The notes: generated by a model not told the origin, from the letters alone. Shown: positions 26,002 through 35,358, counted from the stretch's first letter. The stretch is DNA of 64,000 nucleotides from Miniphocaeibacter massiliensis (GCF_900232905.1 NZ_OCTQ01000004.1:1-64000); one strand, 5' to 3'. Translations and numbers: made by a program.

Positions 26002-26032
26002 AAATACACCTATAATAAATATAGGTGTATTT
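26002..26032. terminator. Hairpin between the aldolase and IclR genes
   Basis: A perfect 12-bp stem with a 7-nt loop. The T-tract is short in both directions, so termination may be partial and allow some readthrough into the IclR gene. Confidence 0.55.
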
Positions 26033-26044
26033 ATATTATCTATT

Positions 26045-26962
26045 CTATTTATTGTATTTTTTTAATACATTATCTAAAATTATTTTTGCCTTTTCAAATT
26101 TTTCATCATTAATTTGATTATAAGGAAAAATTGAAGTTGTGTTTATATTTAACCCTCTATATTTCATCAACTTTTTAAACAATAAGGAAAAATTACTATC
26201 TAAATTATACAATGGCATTAAATCATTTATACAAACTTGAATACTATTTGTTTTTTCAAAATCTTTGTTATTTGCTGCTTTTACCCAATCTCTCCATATT
26301 TCTGGAACTATATTGGATAATGCTGCTATACAACCATTTCCATTATTAAAAATATTAAGTAAAAATTGGTCATCATACCCTGAATATACCTCGAAACTCC
26401 CAAAATTATTTCTTATTTTCCTAATTAAACCAGTGGTGTGATAATAATCAAGCACTGAATCTTTTATACCTTTTATATTCTTATTTTCTTTTAAAAGTTT
26501 GTATAATGTATCATCTGAAATACTATTTCCAGAACGATCTGGAAAATTATAAATAAACATATCTCCTGAAATACTTTTTGCTATTTTATCAAAATAAATA
26601 TATATTTTTTCTTGGTCTAATCCATAATAATATGGTGTAATTACTACAACAGCTTCATATCCCATATCAAGTACATAATTAGATAGCTCTATTGTTCTTT
26701 CTAGTTTTAGATCACCTGTTCCAGCATATAGCTTTGTCCTATCATTTGTGTATTCATAATAAAATTTTAAAAAATCTTTTTTTTCCTCTAATGATAGCCC
26801 TGTAAACTCTCCTGAACTACCTAATACTAATATACCATCCATACCATTATTTACAAGATGATCTATAACTATTTTATTTCCCTCATAATCAATGCTCTCA
26901 TCTTCTTTAAATACTGTAATAGATGGAGTTATTATTTTTGTTTTTTCCAAATTTACCTCCAT
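26045..26962 (-). CDS. DHDPS/NAL-family class I aldolase
   Basis: A 305-residue TIM-barrel lyase of the dihydrodipicolinate synthase/N-acetylneuraminate lyase family. The pyruvate-site GSSGEFTGLSLEEK lies near residue 48, Tyr138 in IYNFPDRSG and the Schiff-base Lys167 in IKGIKDSV. All catalytic residues are kept. Its operon holds a KdgT permease and UxaA-type dehydratase, so cleavage of a 2-keto-3-deoxy sugar acid to pyruvate plus an aldehyde is more likely than a lysine-pathway role. Exact substrate unknown. Confidence 0.85.
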   Translation of the reverse strand: MEVNLEKTKIITPSITVFKEDESIDYEGNKIVIDHLVNNGMDGILVLGSSGEFTGLSLEEKKDFLKFYYEYTNDRTKLYAGTGDLKLERTIELSNYVLDMGYEAVVVITPYYYGLDQEKIYIYFDKIAKSISGDMFIYNFPDRSGNSISDDTLYKLLKENKNIKGIKDSVLDYYHTTGLIRKIRNNFGSFEVYSGYDDQFLLNIFNNGNGCIAALSNIVPEIWRDWVKAANNKDFEKTNSIQVCINDLMPLYNLDSNFSLLFKKLMKYRGLNINTTSIFPYNQINDEKFEKAKIILDNVLKKYNK

Positions 26963-26968
26963 TCTATT

Positions 26969-28138
26969 TTAAACAAAATTACAACCTCTTTGTATAGCTG
27001 TTTCCATATATCCTAAAGATTCTGCTTTTGTTAACTTTCCGTTTAAAAAATCTATTAAATCTTCAAATAGTTCATTTGCCAATTCTTTTGTTGTTTTTTC
27101 TCCATATATAGTAGGACTTGAATCCCAATCTAAATTATCTGACATCATTTTATAAGTTTCTCTATTTCCAGTAATTTTTATAACTGGTGCTATCGGATTT
27201 CCTGTAGGTGTTCCTCTTCCTGTTGAAAAGACAACTATCTGACATCCACCTGCAACCATACCAGCTACAGAAGAAGGATCATTTCCCGGTGTATCCATAA
27301 TTACTAATCCCTCCCCAGTTTTTAGTTGCTTTGAGTAATCATATACAGCATTAACAGGTGTTGTCCCTCCTTTATGAATACAACCTAAAGATTTTTCTTC
27401 TAAAGTAGTTAAACCTCCCTCTTTATTTCCTGGTGAAGGATTCCCCTCTCTAACCTCCTCTCCAGTATTTTCATATATGTGTTTTTCATATCTGTGAACT
27501 ATCTCAAATATTCTATTTTTTACTTCTTCATTTTTGGCTCTTCTAGCAAGAATATGTTCTGCTCCGATAAATTCAGTAGTTTCACTCAATACTGCTGTTC
27601 CACCATTTTCAACTATTTTATCACTCAAAGCTCCTATTATAACATTTGATGATAATCCAGATGTAGGGTCTGAGCCTCCACATTCTGTTCCAAATATTAT
27701 TTCGGACAAAGGAAATTCTTCTCTTCTTAAAAGAGCTGCTTCTTCTGACATTTCTTTAGCATATCTCACTGCTTTTTCTATAGTCTTTAGAGTTCCTCCT
27801 TCTTCTTGTATAACAAGACTTTTTATTGTTTTATTAGTTCTTTTCTCTATTGCTTCTTTTACAAGTTTTAATTGAGCATTTTCACAACCTAAAGATACTA
27901 AGACAACTCCATAAATATTAGGATTAGCTGCAAATCCAGCCATAGTATCTATTGTATATTCATGATCTATACCTAATTGTGAACATCCCAATTGATTATT
28001 AAAAGTAACCGCTCCACTTACTTGACTAGCTATAATTCTAGTTGTATCAGATGCACATACACTACAAGGTAAAATTAAAATATGATTTCTAATACCTACT
28101 CTCCCATCCGATCTTTTATAACCCCAAAATGTCCTCAT
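26969..28138 (-). CDS. UxaA-family dehydratase, large (catalytic) part
   Basis: A 389-residue protein equal to the C-terminal catalytic domain of altronate/galactarate dehydratases (GD_AH_C). FWGYKRSDGRVGIRNHILIL, the ILPCSVCASDT Cys motif, FNNQLGCSQLG and FGTECGGSDPTSGLSSN are conserved, the last being the metal or cluster site region. The protein has no SAF domain; that is the separate gene 9 nt upstream. The same split occurs in sulfolactate sulfo-lyase (SuyA/SuyB) and in some sugar-acid dehydratases. The KdgT and aldolase neighbours favour sugar-acid dehydration. Confidence 0.85.
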   Translation of the reverse strand: MRTFWGYKRSDGRVGIRNHILILPCSVCASDTTRIIASQVSGAVTFNNQLGCSQLGIDHEYTIDTMAGFAANPNIYGVVLVSLGCENAQLKLVKEAIEKRTNKTIKSLVIQEEGGTLKTIEKAVRYAKEMSEEAALLRREEFPLSEIIFGTECGGSDPTSGLSSNVIIGALSDKIVENGGTAVLSETTEFIGAEHILARRAKNEEVKNRIFEIVHRYEKHIYENTGEEVREGNPSPGNKEGGLTTLEEKSLGCIHKGGTTPVNAVYDYSKQLKTGEGLVIMDTPGNDPSSVAGMVAGGCQIVVFSTGRGTPTGNPIAPVIKITGNRETYKMMSDNLDWDSSPTIYGEKTTKELANELFEDLIDFLNGKLTKAESLGYMETAIQRGCNFV

Positions 28139-28147
28139 TTTTACCCC

Positions 28148-28447
28148 CTATACCAAATCATCCAAATTTTCTCTTACACTATCAACATTATGTTCATGTA
28201 CGTGGTTACCCTTATGTATATTTTTTGATGCAACTCCTATATGTTCTCCGTACTTAACTATATGCTCCCCTGTTTTTATTTCTTCTTTAGCTATTTTATG
28301 ATATATTTTTATATCGTCAATAGCTTCAAAACATTCTCTTTTACCATCTAAATCTAAATAAACCACATTTAAACCTTTTATTATTTTTTCTCTTGCCACT
28401 ACAACATTATCATTTTTACTAATTACTACTGCATTAATTTCTTCCAT
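28148..28447 (-). CDS. UxaA-family dehydratase, small (SAF-domain) part
   Basis: A 99-residue protein corresponding to the N-terminal SAF domain of UxaA-type enzymes. It has AVVISKNDNVVVAREKI, then IKIYHKIAKEEIKTGEHIVKYGE and IGVASKNIHKGNHVHEHNV, ending VRENL. It should form a complex with the large part encoded next. Start with an AGGAGG site, lying 33 nt after the permease gene. Alternative family reading: SuyA-like subunit. Confidence 0.83.
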   Translation of the reverse strand: MEEINAVVISKNDNVVVAREKIIKGLNVVYLDLDGKRECFEAIDDIKIYHKIAKEEIKTGEHIVKYGEHIGVASKNIHKGNHVHEHNVDSVRENLDDLV

Positions 28448-28480
28448 TATATTCCTCCTACTTAATTAATATCTATAATA

Positions 28481-29479
28481 TTATTTAGTTGTTTTTGGAA
28501 CTTTCCAATTCTTTTTACTAAAGTCTTGTCCTTCTAAAGGATATGCTGGACATCCATATTTTTTAGCCCACCAACTTGTAATAATAGGTATAAGTATTGC
28601 CGTTACTACAACTGACGCGGCAACTTGAGTTGTTGCTGTCGCTACATAAGGTGCCCAAGCTTTATCTACAGTTGCTACTACTGCTGGTACAGCTATTGCA
28701 TTACCCGCTGTTGTTGAAACAGCCCAGCCTGCATAGCCTGGTCTTCTGTTTATTAATCTGTCACAAAGTACAACAATAGGTCCACTTATAAATACTGTTA
28801 TAACACCTAATAATATTCCAGCTCCTCCTCCAGAAACTATATCGGTTATATTTATTCCTGCCCCTAAAGTCATTCCAACAAATGGTAATAACAATGATAC
28901 ACCCGGAGCTAAAAACTCTGATAAACTCTTGTCAAGATTTCCTAGTATCATCCCAAAAATTATTGGAACTAATACAGCTATTAATGCAATAAATGGTACA
29001 TTTGCAAGTCCAGAAGCCCCTAACGTTAATAGTGTTAAAAATGGTCCATCATTTAATGCTAGAAAACTCATTGCTGTTTGGTCAACCTCATCACCATATG
29101 TAACATTTAACGCTAAATATAAAGAACCATTTGAATTTGTTATAGCACTAAGAATAGCTAATGTTGTTAAACCTAGAAAACCTGCCATTCCAAATACTTT
29201 TCCAACTAATATACCTATTATAGCTCCTATAACATACTTAGAAACTAGTAAAACTCCTCCTCTTTTTACTACTTCCATTAATTCCTTAACTCTTAACTGA
29301 CTTCCCATACATACTAACTGGACCCCCATTATTGCTGTTGCTCCAGCATTTGTAAATACAGCTGTTGTAAAAGACCCTATTTGTAGAATATCTGGAAAAA
29401 ACGTATTCACAATAGCTGACAAAAACATAGGTACTATCATCATTCCAGCTGGAACTTTTTTCAAAAATTTTAATATCAC
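28481..29479 (-). CDS. 2-keto-3-deoxygluconate permease family transporter
   Basis: A 332-residue membrane protein of the KdgT family with about ten hydrophobic segments. The N-terminal FLKKVPAGMMIVPMFLSAIV and FTNAGATAIMGVQLVCMGSQL are family landmarks; LTTLAILSAITNSNGSLYLAL is also typical. KdgT imports 2-keto-3-deoxygluconate by proton symport. Here it heads an operon with a UxaA-type dehydratase and a DHDPS-type aldolase, so a related sugar acid is likely. Confidence 0.88.
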   Translation of the reverse strand: MILKFLKKVPAGMMIVPMFLSAIVNTFFPDILQIGSFTTAVFTNAGATAIMGVQLVCMGSQLRVKELMEVVKRGGVLLVSKYVIGAIIGILVGKVFGMAGFLGLTTLAILSAITNSNGSLYLALNVTYGDEVDQTAMSFLALNDGPFLTLLTLGASGLANVPFIALIAVLVPIIFGMILGNLDKSLSEFLAPGVSLLLPFVGMTLGAGINITDIVSGGGAGILLGVITVFISGPIVVLCDRLINRRPGYAGWAVSTTAGNAIAVPAVVATVDKAWAPYVATATTQVAASVVVTAILIPIITSWWAKKYGCPAYPLEGQDFSKKNWKVPKTTK

Positions 29480-29500
29480 TTTAATCCCCCTTTCTTTTTT

Positions 29501-29528
29501 CGTAAATACGATTATATTTGTATATACG
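29501..29528. promoter_or_regulatory. Candidate operator upstream of kdgT
   Basis: Arms CGTAAATAC and GTATATACG form an inverted repeat (8 of 9 pairs) across a 10-nt AT-rich spacer, 22 nt upstream of the permease start. Size and place suit binding by the IclR regulator at the operon's far end. Confidence 0.5.
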
Positions 29529-29647
29529 TTTTACATTTATAGAATAACTTCTCCTTATTTTTTTGTCAAGCAAAATATTTATTAATTTTATATTTATAAT
29601 TTTAATTTATTACTGTAAACTAATAACTTTTTTAACAAACAAAAAAA

Positions 29648-29680
29648 AAGCAATATGATTATTAAAATATCATATTACTT
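29648..29680 (-). terminator. Terminator of the purine operon
   Basis: A 12-bp stem (one G-U in the minus-strand RNA), 9-nt loop, and a run of nine or more Ts on the minus strand. It lies shortly after purD, closing the pur transcript. Confidence 0.85.
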
Positions 29681-29690
29681 TTCTTAACTA

Positions 29691-30926
29691 CTAAATATCT
29701 TTTCTATAGTATATTCCTTCGTAGTAAATTCTTTCTATGTTTTCATATACTTTTCTTCTTGCTTTTTCTAATTTACTTTCTAATGCCGTTACTGAAAGTA
29801 CTCTTCCTCCACTAGTTAAAAGTTTTTCATTTTCTCGTTTAGTTCCATTGTGAAAAACAATTATATCTGAATCTAAATTTTCAATTCCCTTAATTTCCAT
29901 TCCAGTTTTATACTCTTCTGGGTATCCTCCTGAACAAAGCACCGTTGTTAAACAAACTTTATTTGACCAATCCAAATCATTTTTTTCTATTTTGTTATCT
30001 ATAGTTTTTAATATAATTTCTACCAAATCAGATTTTAATCTTGGTAGTATTACCTCTGTTTCAGGATCTCCAAATCTAACATTAAATTCTAAAACTTTAG
30101 GACTTTCTTTGTCTATCATAAATCCTATAAATAAAACTCCATTATATGATAAATTTTCTTTTATTAAAGCTTTCTGAATATCTTCTGATATATTTATTAA
30201 CTGTTTTTCAATTTCTTTTGTTAAAAGTGGATTCGGAGATATACAGCCAACGCCCCCTGTATTATCACCATTATCTCCTTCTCCTATCTTCTTATAGTCT
30301 TTTGCAATTTCTAAAGGAACTATATTATTTTTAGATACTAAACAAATTAAAGATGCTTCATATCCTTCTAAGAATTCTTCAACTACTACTTTATTTCCTT
30401 CATCTCCAAATATTCTATTAACAAAAATATCCTCTAATTTCTCTATAGCTTCTTTTTTGTTTTCACAAATGAATACTCCTTTGCCTTTGCAAAGTCCATC
30501 TGCTTTTATAACCAACGGATAATTAAATTCTTCTATCCCATTTAATGCCTCTTCAATATTTGTATATGAAAAATATTTTGCAGTAGGTATTTTATTTCTA
30601 TAAAGAAATTCTTTCGTAAATTCTTTACTACTTTCCAGTTGAGCCGATTTTTTTTCAGGTCCAAATATCTTTAAGTTATTTTCTTTAAATAAATCTACTA
30701 TTCCTTCACAAAGAGGATTTTCAGGTCCTACAATAGTTAAATCTATTTTTTTATCTAAGGCAAAATTTAAAATCTCATTATTATTCTTTAATTCTATATT
30801 CTCAGCAACCTCTAATGTTCCGCCGTTGCCATTTACACAATAAATCTTCTTAACCATAGTGCTTTGAGAAATTTTCCATGCTATTGCATGTTCTCTTCCT
30901 CCATTACCTATTATAAGAATTTTCAT
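29691..30926 (-). CDS. purD: Phosphoribosylamine-glycine ligase
   Basis: A 411-residue GAR synthetase with the ATP-grasp fold. GNGGREHAIAWKI at the N-terminus, GPENPLCEGIVD, VIKADGLCKGKGVF in the ATP-binding lid, GGVGCISPNP and LEFNVRFGDPETEVILPRL are all present. It joins phosphoribosylamine, the unstable PurF product, to glycine. It is the last gene of the pur operon, 9 nt after purH. Confidence 0.95.
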   Translation of the reverse strand: MKILIIGNGGREHAIAWKISQSTMVKKIYCVNGNGGTLEVAENIELKNNNEILNFALDKKIDLTIVGPENPLCEGIVDLFKENNLKIFGPEKKSAQLESSKEFTKEFLYRNKIPTAKYFSYTNIEEALNGIEEFNYPLVIKADGLCKGKGVFICENKKEAIEKLEDIFVNRIFGDEGNKVVVEEFLEGYEASLICLVSKNNIVPLEIAKDYKKIGEGDNGDNTGGVGCISPNPLLTKEIEKQLINISEDIQKALIKENLSYNGVLFIGFMIDKESPKVLEFNVRFGDPETEVILPRLKSDLVEIILKTIDNKIEKNDLDWSNKVCLTTVLCSGGYPEEYKTGMEIKGIENLDSDIIVFHNGTKRENEKLLTSGGRVLSVTALESKLEKARRKVYENIERIYYEGIYYRKDI

Positions 30927-30935
30927 ACTTTCTCC

Positions 30936-32462
30936 TTAATGTCTAAAGTGTCTTACTCCTGTAAATACTATTGCAATACCATATTTATTAGCAAGTTCTA
31001 TTACTTTTTCATCTTTTATGGAACCACCTGGCTGAATTACTGCTTTAATTCCATATTTAGCAAGTAGTTCTACTGTATCTTCAAAGAAAAATGCATCAGA
31101 TGCCATTATTGCCCCTTCTAGTTTTCCTTCAGCTCTTTGTAAGGCTTCCTCTACTGCCCAAGACCTCCTTACTTCTCCTTGACCAATTCCTACTGTTCCA
31201 CCATTTTTAGTTATGACAATTCCATTTGAACTTACACATTTACAAGCTTTCCAAGCAAATTTCAATTCTTCTAACTCTTCAAATGTAGGCTTTCTTTCTG
31301 TAACTAAATTTAAGTCATCAAAAAACAAAATTTTATCTTTTTCTTCAAATAATATTCCATTAACTGTTTCTTTATATTCTGTTGTCTTTTCCTTATATTC
31401 TTTTAATTTTGGAACTTCAATTAATCTAATGTTCTTCTTACTAGTTAAAATTTCAAAAGCTTCTTTTCCATAGCTCGGTGCTATTACTATTTCTAAAAAA
31501 TACTTATTAATAGAATTAGCTATTTCTTTTGTTACTTCCCTATTGAACACTACTACTCCACCAAATATAGATACCGTGTCAGACTCATAAGCTTTTCTAT
31601 ATGCTTCATTTATGTCTTTACCAATACCTATACCACATGGATTCATATGTTTTATTGCTACAACAGCTGGTTCTTGAAATTCTTTTATGTATCTTAATGC
31701 ATTATGCATATCTCCGTAATTGTTATATGACAACTCTTTTCCATGTAATTGTTTTATTTCTATTTTGTCTTTTTCCTTAATTACATTTTCGTATAATACA
31801 GCCTTTTGATGAGGATTTTCTCCATATCTAAGATTTGTTTTTTTATTAAAAGTCATTGTCAATCTATCTGGAAATTCTTCTTTTGTGTATTCATTAAAAT
31901 AGTTAGAAATTAGAGCATCATAATAAGCTGTGTAATTAAAAGCTTTTTTTGCTAAATTTAACTTGAATTCTATTGAATCATTTTTATTTTTTAAATATTC
32001 TACTACTTTGTCATAATCAGAAATATCTGTAACTATTAATACATCTCTATAGTTCTTAGCAGCAGCTCTAATCATAGATGGTCCACCAATATCTATATTT
32101 TCAATTAAATCTTCATGTGTAGAATCTTCATTATTCAAGACGTTTTCAAAAGGATATAAATTGTTAACTACCATATCTATAGATTCAATATTATTTTCTT
32201 TTACAGTGTTTACATGGTTTTCGTCATCTCTTTTGAACAAAATTCCACCGTGGATTTTAGGGTTTAAAGTCTTTACTCTACCTTCTAAAATCTCTTTAAA
32301 TCCTGTAACTTCATCTATTTCAATTGCATTTATTTCATTGTTTTTTAATAATTTATATGTTCCACCTGTAGATATAATTTCCCATCCTAAATCTACTAAT
32401 TTTTTTGAAAAATCTACAATTCCTTCTTTGTCATATACAGATACCAGCGCTCTCTTACTCAT
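30936..32462 (-). CDS. purH: AICAR transformylase / IMP cyclohydrolase
   Basis: A 508-residue bifunctional enzyme catalysing the last two steps to IMP. The N-terminal MGS-like cyclohydrolase half shows ALVSVYDKEGIVDF, STGGTYKLL and RVKTLNPKIHGGIL. The transformylase half shows LRYGENPHQKA, AIKHMNPCGIGIG and the final GGSIKDEKVIELANKYGIAI region. Downstream of purN by 21 nt. Confidence 0.95.
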   Translation of the reverse strand: MSKRALVSVYDKEGIVDFSKKLVDLGWEIISTGGTYKLLKNNEINAIEIDEVTGFKEILEGRVKTLNPKIHGGILFKRDDENHVNTVKENNIESIDMVVNNLYPFENVLNNEDSTHEDLIENIDIGGPSMIRAAAKNYRDVLIVTDISDYDKVVEYLKNKNDSIEFKLNLAKKAFNYTAYYDALISNYFNEYTKEEFPDRLTMTFNKKTNLRYGENPHQKAVLYENVIKEKDKIEIKQLHGKELSYNNYGDMHNALRYIKEFQEPAVVAIKHMNPCGIGIGKDINEAYRKAYESDTVSIFGGVVVFNREVTKEIANSINKYFLEIVIAPSYGKEAFEILTSKKNIRLIEVPKLKEYKEKTTEYKETVNGILFEEKDKILFFDDLNLVTERKPTFEELEELKFAWKACKCVSSNGIVITKNGGTVGIGQGEVRRSWAVEEALQRAEGKLEGAIMASDAFFFEDTVELLAKYGIKAVIQPGGSIKDEKVIELANKYGIAIVFTGVRHFRH

Positions 32463-32483
32463 TTAAATCTCCTTTAATGATAC

Positions 32484-33080
32484 TTAATTATTTACTTTAT
32501 TTTGTTCTATATTTTTTATAGATTCTACTAAAATTTTGTGTTCTACTTCTAAAACTTGTTCTTGTAATTCTTTTGCAGTTGTTCCTTCTTTTATTTCAAT
32601 AGCTTTTTGTTTTATAATTTTTCCAGTATCTATTCCAGAATCTACAAAGTGAGTAGTAGCTCCAGTTATTTTTACTCCTCGTTCTAAAGCTTTTTCATGT
32701 ACTTTTATTCCATAAAAATCTTTTCCGCAAAAACTTGGTATTAATGATGGATGAATATTTATAATTTTATCCTTAAATTCACTAACTATACTCTCTGGAA
32801 TTATTCCTAAATATCCTGCTAAAACAATTAAATCTATTTCTCTATCTTTTAAAATTTTCAATAATTCTTTTTCATATTCTGCACTATTTTTAAAATCTTT
32901 TTTAGATATGTGAATAGATTCTATATTTTCTTTTTTTGCTCTAATTAATCCATAAGCATTTTTATTATTTGAAATAACAACTTTAACTTTACTTTTTAGA
33001 ACTCCACTTTTTACTGCATCTATAATACTTTGTAAATTTGTGCCACCACCGGAAACCATAACAGCAATGTTTAGTGACAT
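32484..33080 (-). CDS. purN: Phosphoribosylglycinamide formyltransferase
   Basis: A 198-residue folate-dependent GAR transformylase. VSGGGTNLQSIIDAV binds the phosphate. The catalytic trio is visible as Asn and His in INIHPSLIPSF and Asp in VDSGIDTG. It overlaps purM by 10 nt. The formyl donor is 10-formyl-THF. Confidence 0.95.
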   Translation of the reverse strand: MSLNIAVMVSGGGTNLQSIIDAVKSGVLKSKVKVVISNNKNAYGLIRAKKENIESIHISKKDFKNSAEYEKELLKILKDREIDLIVLAGYLGIIPESIVSEFKDKIINIHPSLIPSFCGKDFYGIKVHEKALERGVKITGATTHFVDSGIDTGKIIKQKAIEIKEGTTAKELQEQVLEVEHKILVESIKNIEQNKVNN

Positions 33081-34105
33081 AAAATAACTCCCTCATCACC
33101 TTTTATTACTTTTCCTATTTCAAAAACTTCTTCTTCAATATCGTTTAAATATTTTTTTACTTCTTCTTTTATATTTTCATTTACAAAAAATACTATACCT
33201 ACACCCATATTAAAAGTAGAATACATTTCCTTAACATCTACTTTACCCCATTCTTGTAACAAAGTGAATATCTTTTGTGTATTTATTTTACTAACATCTA
33301 TATTTGCAGTTAGTCCTTTTGGCAATGCTCTAGGTATATTTTCATATAGCCCACCACCTGTTATATGTGATATGCCGTTAATTTCAAATTTTTTAGTAAG
33401 TCCCAACAAAGGTTTTGTATATATTTTTGTAGGTTTTAATAATTCTGTTCCTAAATCTGTTCCTATTTCATCTATAAATTTATATAAATCGTAATCTTTT
33501 TCTTCAAATATAATTTTTCTTACAAAAGAAAATCCATTACTATGAACACCTGAAGATGGAAGTGCTAATATAGCGTCTCCTTCTTTTATATTTTTCTTGC
33601 CATCTATTATTTTATCCTTATCAACTATTCCTACAGCAAATCCAGCTAGGTCATATTCGTTTTCTTCGTATAGTCCTGGCATTTCAGCTGTTTCTCCTCC
33701 TATAAGGGCACAGCCTCCTTTTACACATCCATTTGCAACACCTTCAACTATTTCACTCATTTTTTCTGGAACTAATTTACCAGTAGAAATATAGTCTAAG
33801 AAAAACAAAGGCTCAGCACCTTGACACAAAATATCATTTACACACATCGCAACACAGTCTTCTCCAATAGTGTCGTGTTTATCTAATTCAAAAGCAATTT
33901 TTAATTTTGTTCCAACACCATCAGTTCCAGATACCAATACTGGCTTTTCATATTTGTCTTTATTTAGCTCAAATAGTCCAGAAAATCCACCAATATCAGA
34001 TATTACTCCATCTCTATAAGTTTTCTTTATTAATGGCTTTATTAATTTTACTTCTTCATAACCTGCTTCTTTATCAACACCTGAATCTTTATAAGTTAAA
34101 CTCAT
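33071..34105 (-). CDS. purM: Phosphoribosylformylglycinamidine cyclo-ligase
   Basis: A 344-residue AIR synthetase. The N-terminal TYKDSGVDKEAGYEEVK, LVSGTDGVGTKLKIAFEL, the DCVAMCVNDILCQGAEPLFF strand, LIGGETAEMPG and SGVHSNGFSF are diagnostic. It forms the imidazole ring from FGAM with ATP. It has its own AAGGAG site, 11 nt after purF. Confidence 0.95.
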   Translation of the reverse strand: MSLTYKDSGVDKEAGYEEVKLIKPLIKKTYRDGVISDIGGFSGLFELNKDKYEKPVLVSGTDGVGTKLKIAFELDKHDTIGEDCVAMCVNDILCQGAEPLFFLDYISTGKLVPEKMSEIVEGVANGCVKGGCALIGGETAEMPGLYEENEYDLAGFAVGIVDKDKIIDGKKNIKEGDAILALPSSGVHSNGFSFVRKIIFEEKDYDLYKFIDEIGTDLGTELLKPTKIYTKPLLGLTKKFEINGISHITGGGLYENIPRALPKGLTANIDVSKINTQKIFTLLQEWGKVDVKEMYSTFNMGVGIVFFVNENIKEEVKKYLNDIEEEVFEIGKVIKGDEGVILCH

Positions 34106-34116
34106 TTTAATTCTCC

Positions 34117-35358
34117 TTATATAAAATAATTATCGTAATATCCTTTATTTCCACAACATTTTTTCAAACCATCTAAACTCAAGTAATATAGAGAATCAGA
34201 TTTTATTTTTTCTGAAACTTCTTCTACTGTTCTTCCATTGCTAATTAAATTTTCTACATTTGGAATATCTATGCTTAAATCATCTTTATTCACTACTGGA
34301 GGTGAAGCTATTCTTAAATGAACTTTTTTAGCACCTGCTTCTTTAAGCATTTTTATAAGTCTTTTTGTTGTAGTTCCTCTAACAATTGAATCGTCTACTA
34401 GTATAATTTCTTTTCCTTTTACATTTTCTACTATAGGATTTAATTTTATTTTTACATGTTTCTCCCTACTATCTTGTGTAGTTTCTATAAAAGTTCTTCC
34501 TATATATCTATTCTTTACAATTCCTTCCATATAAGGAATTTTAGAGGCATTTGAATATCCAAGTGCTGCTATTATTCCAGAATCAGGAGCTCCTATTACT
34601 ATATCAGCCATTGTTTCTTTTTCTCTGTATAATTCCTCTCCCATTCTATATCTAGAGTTATAGACACTCACTTCCCCTATATAACTGTCTGGTCTTGCAA
34701 TATACACCATTTCAAATAGACAAAGTTTGCTAAGTTCATTAGAGTATTTTTTAAATTCATATCCTTCACTTGTTCCTATAAATATTTCTCCTGGTTCTAA
34801 GTCTCTTAAGATTTTAAAGTCTATAGAATCTATTGCACAAGTCTCTGATGAAGCTACATATCCACTTTCGTCATAACCTATGGTCAATGGTTTTATTCCA
34901 TTTTTATCTCTTATTGCCACTATTTTTTCATTATCTAAATAAATTAAGCTAAAAGCTCCTTCTAAATTAACTAAATATTCAAGTAATTCTTTTTTATTAC
35001 CTTGAATTCTACTTCTCAATTCTTCATATGATATTTGAGATGTTATTTTTCCATCCATTGCCATAGAACAAGGAATCCCATTTTTCTTAGAAACAAAAGG
35101 AAGGGGGTTTTCTTCTTCAAATCTAAAGGCGTATTTTACATATCCAAGCCCCTTATTTCCATTAAATTTCCTCAAAACTTTATCGCTGAAATTTTCACTT
35201 ACTAAGCCTTCTCCAACTAAGTAATTTAGCCTTTCATTTTCTATTGTTGCTATACCTACCTCAGCTTGACCTCTGTGTTGAACACCGTAAAGTCCATACT
35301 GTAAATACTTTATAGCATCTATATCTTCATTATTGAAAAATCCAAAAACTCCACTCAT
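34117..35358 (-). CDS. purF: Amidophosphoribosyltransferase with degenerate glutaminase domain
   Basis: A 413-residue PurF-type protein for the first step of purine synthesis. The C-terminal phosphoribosyltransferase half is intact, with KNRYIGRTF and the PRPP loop ILVDDSIVRGTT at 319-330. The N-terminal glutaminase half is not. The nucleophilic Cys after Met is Ser2 (AGT; the start is fixed by an in-frame TGA two codons upstream). The usual HVRY is YVKY (Lys75), the usual HNG is MDG (Asp102), and the segment with the conserved SSDTE is replaced. Two family cluster cysteines also seem absent. Ammonia use is the likely consequence. Confidence 0.9.
   Translation of the reverse strand: MSGVFGFFNNEDIDAIKYLQYGLYGVQHRGQAEVGIATIENERLNYLVGEGLVSENFSDKVLRKFNGNKGLGYVKYAFRFEEENPLPFVSKKNGIPCSMAMDGKITSQISYEELRSRIQGNKKELLEYLVNLEGAFSLIYLDNEKIVAIRDKNGIKPLTIGYDESGYVASSETCAIDSIDFKILRDLEPGEIFIGTSEGYEFKKYSNELSKLCLFEMVYIARPDSYIGEVSVYNSRYRMGEELYREKETMADIVIGAPDSGIIAALGYSNASKIPYMEGIVKNRYIGRTFIETTQDSREKHVKIKLNPIVENVKGKEIILVDDSIVRGTTTKRLIKMLKEAGAKKVHLRIASPPVVNKDDLSIDIPNVENLISNGRTVEEVSEKIKSDSLYYLSLDGLKKCCGNKGYYDNYFI

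Noticed and set aside
26969-28447. Calling the split dehydratase SuyA/SuyB sulfolactate sulfo-lyase
   Set aside because: The split matches, but the KdgT permease, DHDPS-type aldolase and lack of other sulfonate genes favour a sugar acid. Kept only as an alternative.
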